Under the pieces are notes generated by a model that was given only the letters and a program-made list of their open reading frames with translations, searched no databases and had not been told where the DNA came from. 61,312 nucleotides of DNA, from contig CAZCTM010000010.1 in NCBI GenBank assembly GCA_964501925.1, positions 1 through 61,312 of the forward strand, in the 5' to 3' direction. The position numbers were made by a program, and so were the translations under genes. Shown here in pieces: positions 35,503 through 44,649 of this stretch (position 1 is the stretch's first letter; every line of letters begins with the position of its first letter). Source of the stretch: CAYLYU01 sp964501925 (GTDB taxonomy: Bacteria; Pseudomonadota; Zetaproteobacteria; Mariprofundales; Mariprofundaceae).

Positions 35503-36630
35503 GTGATCAAAGGCCGTTCCGATTTAAGCCGGGCCAGGAGAATCGTCATTAAGGTGGGCAGTTCGCTTCTGGCTGATGAGAGACACGGCGTCAGGTATTC
35601 TCTCATTCGGCGCCTTGCTGCTGATGTTGCTCTTCTCCGTGATCAGGGTCTTGATGTGGCGCTGGTGTCTTCGGGCGCTGTGGCCCTGGGCAGGGTTCAC
35701 ATGGGCTGGATTGGTCGTCCTCTCTCCATTCATGAGAAACAGGCCTCCGCGGCGATCGGACAACCCTCCCTGATGCATGCCTATGAGCAGGTGTTTGCAA
35801 CTCATGGAATGAAGGTTGCCCAGATGCTTCTTACCAAGGATGACCTGCGGCATCGCAGGCGCTACCTGAATGCCAGAAACACCAGTGAGACACTGTTTTC
35901 CGCAGGCATCATTCCGGTGGTCAATGAAAATGACTCAGTGGTGGTGGAGGAGATCAAGTTTGGTGATAATGACAAGCTCAGCGGCCTGGTCAGCCTTCTT
36001 GTTGATGCAAACCTGCTCATCATGCTGACCGATGTGGATGGATTGTATGAGCGGGATCCTGCCGTTGATGCGCATGCAAGACGATTGTCTCTGGTGGATC
36101 TCATTACGCCCGAGATCCTGGCCATGGCGGGAAGCCGGTCGGGACGATTTGGCACGGGAGGGATGGAAAGCAAGCTCCATGCCGCACGCATGGCCACGTG
36201 GGGAGGAGTAACCGTAGCTATCATCAATGGCCATGAGCAGCACAGCTTGCGCCGCCTGCTGGCGGGAGAGGATGTCGGGACCGTCTTTCTGTGTGGCACG
36301 GACAGGCGCTCCAGGCGGAAACACTGGATTGCCGAGATTCTCAAGGCCCATGGAAGGATCTGGGTTGATCAGGGCGCCGAGGATGCGATCATCAAACGCG
36401 GCAGCAGCCTGCTTCCGATTGGGGTGATCGACGTGGAGGGTACGTTTGACAAGGGTGAATGTGTTGAAGTCCGCGGCCCTTCAGGGGTCATAGCCAAGGG
36501 ACTCTCCAATTACAGCAGGGATGAACTGTCAAGAATCAAGGGCGTGAGTAGCGATCGGATTGAGACCATACTGGGTTACCGTGATTATTCGGCGGTAATA
36601 CACCGGGATAATCTGGTCTTATCCCACTAA
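35503..36630 (+). CDS. proB: Glutamate 5-kinase
   Basis: The first step of proline synthesis. The N-terminal amino-acid-kinase domain has KVGSSL near residue 13, VSSGAVALG, and GTGGMESK in the nucleotide site. The C-terminal PUA domain spans about 285-365. The start is GTG at 35503, and the 375-residue length is normal. proA follows 14 nt later. Confidence 0.96.
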   Translation: MIKGRSDLSRARRIVIKVGSSLLADERHGVRYSLIRRLAADVALLRDQGLDVALVSSGAVALGRVHMGWIGRPLSIHEKQASAAIGQPSLMHAYEQVFATHGMKVAQMLLTKDDLRHRRRYLNARNTSETLFSAGIIPVVNENDSVVVEEIKFGDNDKLSGLVSLLVDANLLIMLTDVDGLYERDPAVDAHARRLSLVDLITPEILAMAGSRSGRFGTGGMESKLHAARMATWGGVTVAIINGHEQHSLRRLLAGEDVGTVFLCGTDRRSRRKHWIAEILKAHGRIWVDQGAEDAIIKRGSSLLPIGVIDVEGTFDKGECVEVRGPSGVIAKGLSNYSRDELSRIKGVSSDRIETILGYRDYSAVIHRDNLVLSH

Positions 36631-36644
36631 GAAGGAGTTCAGCC

Positions 36645-37907
36645 ATGTCTGTGGATGCTAACGAGGTCATGCGGCAAATGGGCCAGCAGGCGCGAGGGGC
36701 CGCGAGGAAGATGCGGGGTGCCTCAACCCGGGCGAAGAATGATGCACTGATCACGGCCGCAACGGTCATGAGGCGGCAAATGGATGAGATTCTTGCGGCC
36801 AATGAACTGGATATGCAAAAGGCGGCAGAGATCAGGCTCGACGATGCCCTGAAGGACAGGCTCGAACTCAATGCCGGTCGAGTTGAGGCCATGGCGGTTG
36901 GCCTGGAGCAGATTGCATCCCTTGCGGATCCGGTGGGTGCGATTTCAGACATGGCCTATCGCCCGTCCGGCATTCAGGTCGGGCGCATGCGGGTCCCCCT
37001 GGGAGTCGTGGGTATTATTTTCGAGTCCAGGCCGAATGTCACGGCGGATGCGGCCGGTTTGTGCATCAAGTCGGGAAATGCCGTGATTCTGAGAGGAGGA
37101 TCCGAAGCGATTCACACCAATCGTGCCATCGCGGCCTGCCTGCGCAGGGCGCTTGTCGATACCGGCCTGCCCCAGGATGCCGTTCAGCTGGTGGACAGCA
37201 CAGATCGTGCTCTGGTAGGCGCGCTTCTGAAGTCCGAGGAATCCGTGGATGTGATCATCCCAAGGGGCGGTCGGTCACTGATCGAGCGGGTGGCCAGCGA
37301 ATCAAGGGTTCCCGTGATTAAACACCTTGACGGGGTTTGTCATGTGTATGTCGATCGGCATGCGGATCTGAAAATGGCCATGGAGATTGCGGATAATGCC
37401 AAGACCCAGCGCTACGGGGTATGTAATGCCATGGAAACGCTGCTGGTGCATGAGGCGGTGGCTGCCGCCTTTCTGCCGGATTTTAAAGCGGCCATGGACA
37501 AGAAAGGTGTTGAAGTACGTGGTTGCGTGCGCACGCAACAACTGGTCAGCCAGGTTGTTCCGGCCTCGGATGATGACTGGCATACGGAATATCTTGGTCC
37601 GATTTTATCCATTCGGGTGGTGGACAGTCTGGAGGAGGCGATGGATCACATAGCCCGCTATGGTTCGGGGCATACGGAAAGCATTGTGACCGAGGATTAC
37701 GATGCGGGCTTGCGGTTTATAAGGGAGGTGGATTCTTCCTCGGTGATGATCAATGCGAGCACCCGGTTTGCCGATGGCTTCGAATATGGTCTCGGAGCCG
37801 AGATAGGCATTTCCACGGACAGGCTGCACGCCAGAGGGCCTGTTGGGCTTGAGGGCCTGACCACCATGAAATGGATCGTGCTTGGTCATGGCGAGATCCG
37901 TACCTGA
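36645..37907 (+). CDS. proA: Glutamate-5-semialdehyde dehydrogenase (gamma-glutamyl phosphate reductase)
   Basis: The second step of proline synthesis, reducing gamma-glutamyl phosphate with NADPH. The 420-residue aldehyde-dehydrogenase-fold protein has the catalytic Cys in RYGVCNAMETL (near residue 264) and GVVGIIFESRPNVTADAA in the nucleotide-binding part. AAGGAG lies 8 nt before its ATG. Confidence 0.96.
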   Translation: MSVDANEVMRQMGQQARGAARKMRGASTRAKNDALITAATVMRRQMDEILAANELDMQKAAEIRLDDALKDRLELNAGRVEAMAVGLEQIASLADPVGAISDMAYRPSGIQVGRMRVPLGVVGIIFESRPNVTADAAGLCIKSGNAVILRGGSEAIHTNRAIAACLRRALVDTGLPQDAVQLVDSTDRALVGALLKSEESVDVIIPRGGRSLIERVASESRVPVIKHLDGVCHVYVDRHADLKMAMEIADNAKTQRYGVCNAMETLLVHEAVAAAFLPDFKAAMDKKGVEVRGCVRTQQLVSQVVPASDDDWHTEYLGPILSIRVVDSLEEAMDHIARYGSGHTESIVTEDYDAGLRFIREVDSSSVMINASTRFADGFEYGLGAEIGISTDRLHARGPVGLEGLTTMKWIVLGHGEIRT

Positions 37908-37930
37908 ATGGTTTCCCGTAAGCGAAGCAT

Positions 37931-38593
37931 TTGACCGATCTTCTGATCCATCCCGGCGGCGAGCCCATTGGTATCTATGGCGGAAGTTTTGATCCGCCCC
38001 ATATCGGACATGTGGAACTGGTGAGGAGTGCCTTGAGAGAGCTGGATCTGGGTGAGGTCTGGATTCTTCCGGCCGGCATCCCCGTTCACAGGAAGCTGTC
38101 CGGCAGGGCGGATGGCATGACACGGTTGCACTGGCTTGAACGCATCTTTGCCGGTCAGACGAAAGTGAAGGTGCTGGACTGGGAGGTTGCGCGGCATGAG
38201 CCAACCCCCACCATTGTCAGTTTAAGGCGGTTCAGGGATCAGTATCCGCATGGATGGGCTGTCCTGTTGCTGGGTGAGGATGCCTATGCCGGCATGAGAA
38301 GCTGGGTTGAATATCCGGAACACCGGAGATTTGCCGATGTTGCCGTTTTCTCCCGTGCCGGGCTTGCCAGCGTCGAGTTGCCCGAGTGGCAGAGCATGCC
38401 CGTAACAGCATGGAGAAAAAGCCCGGGTTTTGGACGTTGCGTGCGGGTCAGGGCAAGGTTGCCCGACCTGTCTGCCACAGACCTTCGTCGAAGGTGCCTG
38501 CTGGGTCTGAGCCTGCGGGACAGGGTGCCTGAATCAATCCGTGCCGAGGTTGAGAAGGCCTATGGACCGAAGAAAAGAGGTGGTGATGAGTGA
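37931..38593 (+). CDS. nadD: Nicotinate-nucleotide adenylyltransferase
   Basis: Adenylates nicotinate mononucleotide in NAD synthesis. GIYGGSFDPPHIGH (about 14-27) holds the HxGH nucleotidyltransferase motif, and LSATDLR near residue 180 is the second ATP motif. The start is TTG at 37931. The gene overlaps rsfS by 8 nt, a common pairing. Confidence 0.95.
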   Translation: MTDLLIHPGGEPIGIYGGSFDPPHIGHVELVRSALRELDLGEVWILPAGIPVHRKLSGRADGMTRLHWLERIFAGQTKVKVLDWEVARHEPTPTIVSLRRFRDQYPHGWAVLLLGEDAYAGMRSWVEYPEHRRFADVAVFSRAGLASVELPEWQSMPVTAWRKSPGFGRCVRVRARLPDLSATDLRRRCLLGLSLRDRVPESIRAEVEKAYGPKKRGGDE

Positions 38594-38954
38594 AATGACA
38601 GAAATTGACAGGTTGACGGTGTCGGTGATGAGCGCCATAGAGGACAAGAAGGCGATCAGTCCGCTCATCATCGATGTGAGAGGTCGTTCATCCGTAACAG
38701 ACCATTTTATCATTGCCACGGGCCGTTCCGACCGGCATTTGAAGGCCCTGGCCGAGGCTGTGGCGGAGGTGGCCCACCGATTCGGCTTGCCGGCACGCAT
38801 TGAGGGATTGGGAGCGCTTGAATGGGTGCTGGTCGACCTTGGAGACGTGGTTGTGCATCTGTTCCTGAGGGAGGTTCGTGAAAACTTCCATCTGGAGCAA
38901 CTCTGGGCCGAGACCCCCTCATCTGCAGCCGACACCTCTGAACGTAGTCAGTGA
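38586..38954 (+). CDS. rsfS: Ribosomal silencing factor RsfS
   Basis: A 122-residue Iojap-family protein that binds L14 and blocks subunit joining when nutrients are low. Motifs: DVRGRSSVTDHFIIATGRSDRH and WVLVDLGDVVVHLFLREVRENF (about residues 83-104). I prefer ATG 38586 to an earlier frame-start at 38541, which is buried in nadD. It ends four bases into the rlmH start. Confidence 0.94.
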   Translation: MSEMTEIDRLTVSVMSAIEDKKAISPLIIDVRGRSSVTDHFIIATGRSDRHLKALAEAVAEVAHRFGLPARIEGLGALEWVLVDLGDVVVHLFLREVRENFHLEQLWAETPSSAADTSERSQ

Positions 38955-39400
38955 AGATCCGGCTTGAAGTGGTGGGACGCGGGGCCAGGGATCTGGCCGC
39001 CGCTGAAAGCAAGTATCTGGATCGTCTCAAACATTACGTGGATGTAAACATTCATGAAATCCCCGAAGGCCGCAGCAAAAAGGTCAATCAGCGACTGTGT
39101 GAAGAGGAGCGCAGTATTTTGACGCATGCCGGTTCGGGATTCATTCTGTTTGATCAGCATGGATCTCTTATGTGCAGTGATGATTGGGCCGGATACTTTA
39201 ACCGGCAGACCCGGGGATCATCCCATTGCCTTGTGATCGGTGGAGCGGATGGCGTCAGTGAGAAGGTCAAGTCGGAGGCCTCTGATATCTGGAGTCTGTC
39301 CAGGCTGACCTTTCCCCATCAGCTGGTTCGCTTGATGGTTCTTGAGCAACTCTTTCGGGTCTTTTCCATGTTAAAGGGGCATCCTTACCATCGCCCATGA
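38951..39400 (+). CDS. rlmH: 23S rRNA pseudouridine-1915 N3-methyltransferase RlmH
   Basis: A 149-residue SPOUT methyltransferase. SAM-knot motifs LVIGGADGVSEKV (about 96-108) and the C-terminal FPHQLVRLMVLEQLFRVFSM followed by HPYHR are diagnostic. The start is GTG at 38951, overlapping the rsfS stop as GTGA. Confidence 0.95.
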   Translation: MKIRLEVVGRGARDLAAAESKYLDRLKHYVDVNIHEIPEGRSKKVNQRLCEEERSILTHAGSGFILFDQHGSLMCSDDWAGYFNRQTRGSSHCLVIGGADGVSEKVKSEASDIWSLSRLTFPHQLVRLMVLEQLFRVFSMLKGHPYHRP

Positions 39401-40548
39401 GGCTTGTGTTTCCCCTTGTCTTCCTTGTCGGCCTGATCGTGTGGCCGGCATCCATCATGGCAGAATCGGAAACTGAGATCAGGGCGCAGCTGAACGAACT
39501 GCAAAGGGAAAGGCAGAAGCTAAGAGCTCTTCGCGAAGAGCTGGAAACCAGCCTTGGCCAGCTTGGACATGAGTTAAAGGCGCTTGATAAACAGTTGGTA
39601 GAGGCCACGAAAGCCAGCCTCATGGCGGAGAAGGCGGTCAAAGCGGCAAGCAGGAAGCTGGCCACTCTGCAAAAGAGGCATCGTCGGCTCGAATCAAGGG
39701 TTCGAGAGCTTAGGGAACGTATCCTGAATGAGGCGTCCATCGCCTATCAGCGATTGGAGCGTACCCACTGGTTTGTGCTTGCCCTGCGCGGCATCTCAGT
39801 GACCGAGATTCCTCATCGACAGTATCTGCTTGCCAGATTTATGGAAAGCCAGGCCGATGACCGTGATCGTTACGTTCAGGTGATGCGAGATCTGCAACGG
39901 AATGAGGTTGAGGCGAACTCTCAGCTTGCCGAACTTGAAAAGCTTCAAGATGCAGCACTTGCCCGCAGGAAGGAGTTGGCCGGCCGACGCCAGGCAAAAC
40001 AGGTGTTATGGAAGCGGATGCAGGAGGATGTCAGGCACAATGAAGAGCGGGAACAGGCCCTTGTCTCTCAGGAAAAGGCCCTCAAGGCATTGCTTGAACA
40101 ACTGCACACCGGTCTGTTGTCCCGTGACAGGGATATTCACATGTACCCCATCCGGAGCCGCAAGGGGAAGCTGCGCTGGCCGATCAGGGGCAGAATCAAG
40201 GTGCGCTTTGGCAAACGCTCCGGACCGGGTAAACTTCGGTATGCCGGGGTTCAGCTTGCACCCATCGGCAAGAACAGACAGGTTAAGACGGTGGCATCGG
40301 GTCAGGTCAGATATGCCGACTGGTTTGGCGGTTATGGTCTGATGATGATAATTGATCATGGAGATGGCATGATAAGCGTCTATGCCCACAATGATGCCCT
40401 CTTCAAACAAGTGGGTGACTGGGTCGAGGAAGGAGAGGTGATCGCTCTTGCCGGGAGTACCGGATGGGTCGAGCGTACACTGTTGTACTTTGAGCTGCGA
40501 GACAATGGCAAGCCGGTCAATCCGGTAAAATGGTGTCGCAGGAGGTAG
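39397..40548 (+). CDS. EnvC-like murein hydrolase activator (degenerate LytM/M23 domain)
   Basis: A 383-residue exported protein. Signal peptide about 1-22, a long coiled coil about 25-240 (Arg/Glu/Leu-rich), then a LytM domain (about 265-375). The zinc ligands of active M23 peptidases are missing: RYAG stands where His-x-Gly is expected, and LYFELR replaces the HxH motif. EnvC and its relatives activate amidases during cell division, and a catalytically dead LytM fold fits that role. It is coupled to rlmH by a four-base overlap and precedes ctpA. Confidence 0.88.
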   Translation: MRLVFPLVFLVGLIVWPASIMAESETEIRAQLNELQRERQKLRALREELETSLGQLGHELKALDKQLVEATKASLMAEKAVKAASRKLATLQKRHRRLESRVRELRERILNEASIAYQRLERTHWFVLALRGISVTEIPHRQYLLARFMESQADDRDRYVQVMRDLQRNEVEANSQLAELEKLQDAALARRKELAGRRQAKQVLWKRMQEDVRHNEEREQALVSQEKALKALLEQLHTGLLSRDRDIHMYPIRSRKGKLRWPIRGRIKVRFGKRSGPGKLRYAGVQLAPIGKNRQVKTVASGQVRYADWFGGYGLMMIIDHGDGMISVYAHNDALFKQVGDWVEEGEVIALAGSTGWVERTLLYFELRDNGKPVNPVKWCRRR

Positions 40549-40626
40549 GATACAGGATGTTGGCACCCGTGACTTGTAGCGGGCCTTTCGGGATGGATGA
40601 TGATTCATAAACTTGTGGAGATTGTT

Positions 40627-41961
40627 ATGAAATTGAAGTTTCGCCATATTATGATTGCGATCGGTTTCGGCGTTGTTGCAGCGGCAGTAGGTCCTTTGAT
40701 GTTTACCGAAGCCACGGATAGTAATCAGGCTGTGGCTGTAGCGGCCAATTATCAGCAACTCCAGAAGTTCTCACACGTGATGGAGACGGTTCGCCGGAAC
40801 TATGTGGAAGAGGTCAGCGATGAAGACCTCATAGATGGTGCGCTTTCCGGTATGCTCTCCAGTCTTGATCCCCACTCCACGTATCTCAGCAAGGAAATGT
40901 ATCAGCAAATGCAGGTGGAAACGAAAGGTGTTTTCGGGGGGTTGGGGATTGAGATTACTGCGGCTGAGGGGGGGATCCGGGTGGTGGCCCCCATTGAGGA
41001 TACCCCCGCTTACAGGGCTGGCATCAAGGCAGGTGACTTGATCATCAAGATCGACGATCAGCTGGCCAGGGGAATGACCCTCATGGAAGGCGTGAAGCTC
41101 ATGCGCGGGAAACCGGGAACATCCATTAAACTGACCGTGTTCCGGGAGGGGGAAGAAAAACCCCTCGTGTTTGACATTGTGAGAGACGTGATCAAGGTGA
41201 AATCCGTCAAGAGTGATTTCGTGGCGCCGCGTTACGCCTATTTGCGTATCACCCAGTTTCAGGAACGTACGGACAAGCTGCTGATCAAGGCGGTTGAAAA
41301 GCTGAAGGCAAAAGCCCAGGGGGAACTGTACGGCGTTGTTCTGGACATACGGAACAACCCCGGGGGTCTCCTGGATCAGGCGGTGGCGGTTTCGGACCTG
41401 TTTCTGGAAGAGGGTGGCATCGTAAGCACGAAATCGCGGACCGGAAGCAACCTTTCATTCAAGGCAAAACCTGGCGACATCCTTGATGGCATCCCCCTTG
41501 TCGTATTGATCAACAATGGTTCGGCCTCAGCCTCCGAGATTCTTGCCGGAGCCCTGCAGGATAATCACCGGAGCGTACTGGTTGGCACGCGCACCTTTGG
41601 CAAGGGTTCGGTGCAGACGGTTTTCCCCTTGCCCGATGGTTCGGCCATGAAACTGACAACAGCCCTGTATTACACCCCTTCGGGCAGATCCATTCAGGCA
41701 ACAGGCATCGAGCCGGACATCGAGGTGCTGGAGGTTATCAAGCCCACCGAGCTCGTGGAGAAGGAAAAGCCCATCGTTACTGAAAGCAGCCTCAAGGGCC
41801 ATCTGGAGAATGGGGTAAAAACGGGTCTTGAGCCGGGAAAGAAGGAGGCAAAGGAGATGATCAGTGAGGCGATGATGAAGCGTCTTGCCGTTGACCTCCC
41901 ACTCCAACGGGCGCTGGATCTTTTAAAGGGTTTGCACACCTTACAGCCAACCAGCGGCTAG
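40627..41961 (+). CDS. ctpA: C-terminal processing peptidase (S41 family)
   Basis: A 444-residue periplasmic serine protease. N-terminal membrane anchor/signal (about 8-28), a PDZ domain (about 85-165) and the S41 catalytic domain with SASASE near residues 299-304 and the general-base Lys in RTFGKGSVQT. The start is taken at ATG 40627 behind GTGGAGATT; ATG 40597 is less supported. Its neighbours (EnvC-like, divergent deacetylase) point to envelope maintenance. Confidence 0.94.
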   Translation: MKLKFRHIMIAIGFGVVAAAVGPLMFTEATDSNQAVAVAANYQQLQKFSHVMETVRRNYVEEVSDEDLIDGALSGMLSSLDPHSTYLSKEMYQQMQVETKGVFGGLGIEITAAEGGIRVVAPIEDTPAYRAGIKAGDLIIKIDDQLARGMTLMEGVKLMRGKPGTSIKLTVFREGEEKPLVFDIVRDVIKVKSVKSDFVAPRYAYLRITQFQERTDKLLIKAVEKLKAKAQGELYGVVLDIRNNPGGLLDQAVAVSDLFLEEGGIVSTKSRTGSNLSFKAKPGDILDGIPLVVLINNGSASASEILAGALQDNHRSVLVGTRTFGKGSVQTVFPLPDGSAMKLTTALYYTPSGRSIQATGIEPDIEVLEVIKPTELVEKEKPIVTESSLKGHLENGVKTGLEPGKKEAKEMISEAMMKRLAVDLPLQRALDLLKGLHTLQPTSG

Positions 41962-41975
41962 ACCTTCCAACGGGG

Positions 41976-42899
41976 GTGCAATTTGATCGATGGCCGCCCT
42001 GGCTTTTTGCCATTGTCGCGGCCCTTCTGATCGCCCTGGTAGGTTTATGGGGGGTCATGCATGGGCAGAAGAAGGTGCCTGAATCCGAGCATGCGATGAT
42101 GACATCATCCGCCCATCTCCCTGTTTACGAGGATTTCAGCCCGGAGATCCGGATTGAAACCGGACCCTCCACCGGTACAGGACACAGTAACCGGAAAACA
42201 GCCCCCGGGACGGCTCACGAGAGACAGGGTCTGGCGATTATTCTGGATGATGCAGGCTACAATCTGGACGCCGTCAGGCGGGTTCTGGCCCTTCCATTTC
42301 CCGTGGCCATCTCTATTCTGCCTTCAACCCCGTTTGCCAGGGAAGTGGCCGAGATCACAAGGAAGGCGAACCACGTGGTCATGTTGCATTTGCCCATGGA
42401 GCCCAATGGTCAGTACCTGCAAAAACACCCGATGGGTAATGATTTTCTTCGTTCGGGAATGGAGAGGGATGAGCTCGAGCGTCTGGTACTCAGTGAACTG
42501 GAACAGATCCCCTATGTGGAGGGTGTAAACAACCATATGGGTTCCAGGCTTACCTCCATGCAGCAGCCGATGGCCTGGCTGATGGATGTTCTCCGGAAGC
42601 GATCCCTTTTTTTTGTGGACTCACGGACCGGCAAGGATTCCATCGCTGCAGAAGAAGCGCGAAAGGCGGGCATTGCCTGGGGGGAACGGCAGATCTTCCT
42701 GGATCACTACCCGCAAGCGGAGGACATCGCCGCAGCCTGGGAAAAGGCCATTCACTGTTATCGCACGCTGGGTTCGTGCATTGTTATCGCGCATCCAAAT
42801 GAAGAAACACTGGCCTTTCTTGAGAACAGGGTACCCAAACAGGATCAGGAGCTGATTGTTTCGGTAACGAGCCTGCTGCGGCAGGAGGTTGTGGAATGA
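41976..42899 (+). CDS. Divergent polysaccharide deacetylase family protein
   Basis: A 307-residue membrane-anchored protein with one membrane helix (about 8-30), a short linker and a divergent NodB-like fold (about 82-300). Signatures LAIILDDAGYN, PVAISILPSTPFAREVAE, HLPMEP and NNHMGSRLT match the family that often follows ctpA. Metal ligands are retained only in part, so activity cannot be assumed. The start is GTG at 41976. It overlaps DUF502 by ATGA. Confidence 0.9.
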   Translation: MQFDRWPPWLFAIVAALLIALVGLWGVMHGQKKVPESEHAMMTSSAHLPVYEDFSPEIRIETGPSTGTGHSNRKTAPGTAHERQGLAIILDDAGYNLDAVRRVLALPFPVAISILPSTPFAREVAEITRKANHVVMLHLPMEPNGQYLQKHPMGNDFLRSGMERDELERLVLSELEQIPYVEGVNNHMGSRLTSMQQPMAWLMDVLRKRSLFFVDSRTGKDSIAAEEARKAGIAWGERQIFLDHYPQAEDIAAAWEKAIHCYRTLGSCIVIAHPNEETLAFLENRVPKQDQELIVSVTSLLRQEVVE

Positions 42900-43525
42900 A
42901 GGTCCCGTTTCGCAAGTGGTTCATCACAGGCCTGATCGTGCTGCTTCCAATCATTGGGACCCTGATGGTCATCAACTGGCTCATCAACCTCTCGGACAAG
43001 CTTCTTGCCTTATTGCCCGAGGCCTATCAGCCGCAGGCAATTGTGGGTTTTCATGTGCCGGGCATCGGTGCTGTCTTTGCTGTTCTGGTCGTCATGATCA
43101 TCGGCATGCTTGCCACCAATTTTTTTGGCAAGAGGCTGCTTGCCTGGTTTGATGCGCTTCTGGCCCGGGTACCCGTGGTTCGTTCCGTTTACGGTGCCAT
43201 CAAGCAACTTATGGAAGCGGTCCTGGGTTCAAGGGCCAATGCCTTTCGGAAGGTTGTGCTGGTGTCGTTTCCACAAGAGGGTCAATGGTCCATTGGCTTT
43301 GTCACGGGTCCCGCCAGGCTGCCTTTGCCGACCGAGCAGGTCGCTGGTCTGGTTGCCGTGTTTGTGCCCACAACACCTAACCCCACATCGGGCTGGCTGC
43401 TCTTTGTCAAAGAGGATGAGCTCAGGGTCTTACCCATGTCGGTGGAAGACGGAATGAAAATGGTGGTTTCAGGTGGCATGCTCTCGCCGGATTCGGACCC
43501 CGAAGCAGTCGAGGTGAAACCATGA
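42896..43525 (+). CDS. DUF502 family membrane protein
   Basis: A 209-residue protein with two N-terminal membrane segments (about 12-32 and 53-76) and the DUF502 signature near the C-terminus, TPNPTSGWLLFV then SVEDGMKMVVSGGM. The family's function is not established; members are found near cell-envelope genes and in plants. Its start overlaps the deacetylase stop. Confidence 0.88.
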   Translation: MKVPFRKWFITGLIVLLPIIGTLMVINWLINLSDKLLALLPEAYQPQAIVGFHVPGIGAVFAVLVVMIIGMLATNFFGKRLLAWFDALLARVPVVRSVYGAIKQLMEAVLGSRANAFRKVVLVSFPQEGQWSIGFVTGPARLPLPTEQVAGLVAVFVPTTPNPTSGWLLFVKEDELRVLPMSVEDGMKMVVSGGMLSPDSDPEAVEVKP

Positions 43526-43541
43526 AAGAGGCAATCTGGAG

Positions 43542-44648
43542 ATGAGTGACCATAAAGCGGCCGGCAGGAAGTCAAACATCAAGGATCATTCCGTTCGTCG
43601 TCTGCAGCAGCTGGCTGATGAGAACCGCACATTACGCCAGTATGTTGCCGGCGTCATGGAGCGCCTTCAGGAAAACGAGAGGTTATTTTCCCGTCTGTTT
43701 GAACTGGAAACCGAGGTGCTGGCAGCGTCTGACGTTGAGGAAATGTGTTTTGTCCTGCTCCGTGGACTGCACAACCGTTTCGGACTGGATATGGTCCGCT
43801 TCTGGTTCGATTGCTCCAGTTTTATCGGCAGCCACAAGATGGAGGCGCTATCCGAGCGTGATCTGGTCTGGGTTGAGGCCGGGGAAATCCAGCATATGGG
43901 TCTTGCCGAGCGCCAGGTATGCCTGCTGAAGCTGGAGCCTGAAAAGGGGTTTTCCTGGCTTGAATCCCGGGATGAACATTTGCGCTCCCTGGCTCTTCTT
44001 ACCCTCGGGGACTTATCCAGGCCGTTTGGTGTGCTGGGTATGGGTTCTGTTGACCCGGACCGGTTTCACCCTGACCAGGCGACGGATTTTCTCCAGCATC
44101 TGGCGCAGATCGTCAGTTTAAGCCTGGAAAATACGGTTGTTCGTGAACGGATGGCCCGACTTGCCATAACCGATTCGCTGACGGGGAGCTTTAACCGGCG
44201 TTTCCTGCAACCCAACAGTCAGCAGCCGCTTTCCCAGTGGTTTGGAGAGGACGTCGATGTCGCCTGTCTTTACCTCGAGATCGATGATTACAAGGAGCTT
44301 GGTGAAAATCCCGATGAGGACCCGGCTAAAAGTATCCTCGAGCAGGTGGGAAGAACAATTCGCGGGAAGGTGCGCTCTCAGGACCCGCTTGTACGCCTGG
44401 AAAATGCCGAGTTTGTCCTCCTGTTGCCGGGCTGCCCCGCGCACAAGGCGGGTGAAATAGGGAATCGTATTGTGGATGCATGCAGCGGAATCAGGCTCGA
44501 GGAGCGTGCCATCAGCGTGAGTGCCGGTTTGGCATGTTCATCTGCCGATCAGGATATGCGTCTGAAGGATCTGATCAGCAGCGCGGAACATGTCATGTAT
44601 GTGGCCAAGGCCCTCGGCGGGGGCAGGCTGGAGATGGCTGGAGGCTGA
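43542..44648 (+). CDS. DUF484-GGDEF protein with degenerate cyclase motif
   Basis: A 368-residue cytosolic protein. An N-terminal coiled coil and a DUF484/GAF-like domain (about 20-200) are joined to a GGDEF-like domain (about 205-365; it starts ITDSLTGSFNRRFL). The catalytic GGDEF signature reads LENAEF, so diguanylate cyclase activity is unlikely. In gammaproteobacteria a DUF484 protein sits directly before xerC; here the same position is kept, with a Xer recombinase starting 2 nt after its stop. Confidence 0.85.
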   Translation: MSDHKAAGRKSNIKDHSVRRLQQLADENRTLRQYVAGVMERLQENERLFSRLFELETEVLAASDVEEMCFVLLRGLHNRFGLDMVRFWFDCSSFIGSHKMEALSERDLVWVEAGEIQHMGLAERQVCLLKLEPEKGFSWLESRDEHLRSLALLTLGDLSRPFGVLGMGSVDPDRFHPDQATDFLQHLAQIVSLSLENTVVRERMARLAITDSLTGSFNRRFLQPNSQQPLSQWFGEDVDVACLYLEIDDYKELGENPDEDPAKSILEQVGRTIRGKVRSQDPLVRLENAEFVLLLPGCPAHKAGEIGNRIVDACSGIRLEERAISVSAGLACSSADQDMRLKDLISSAEHVMYVAKALGGGRLEMAGG

Positions 44649-44649
44649 A

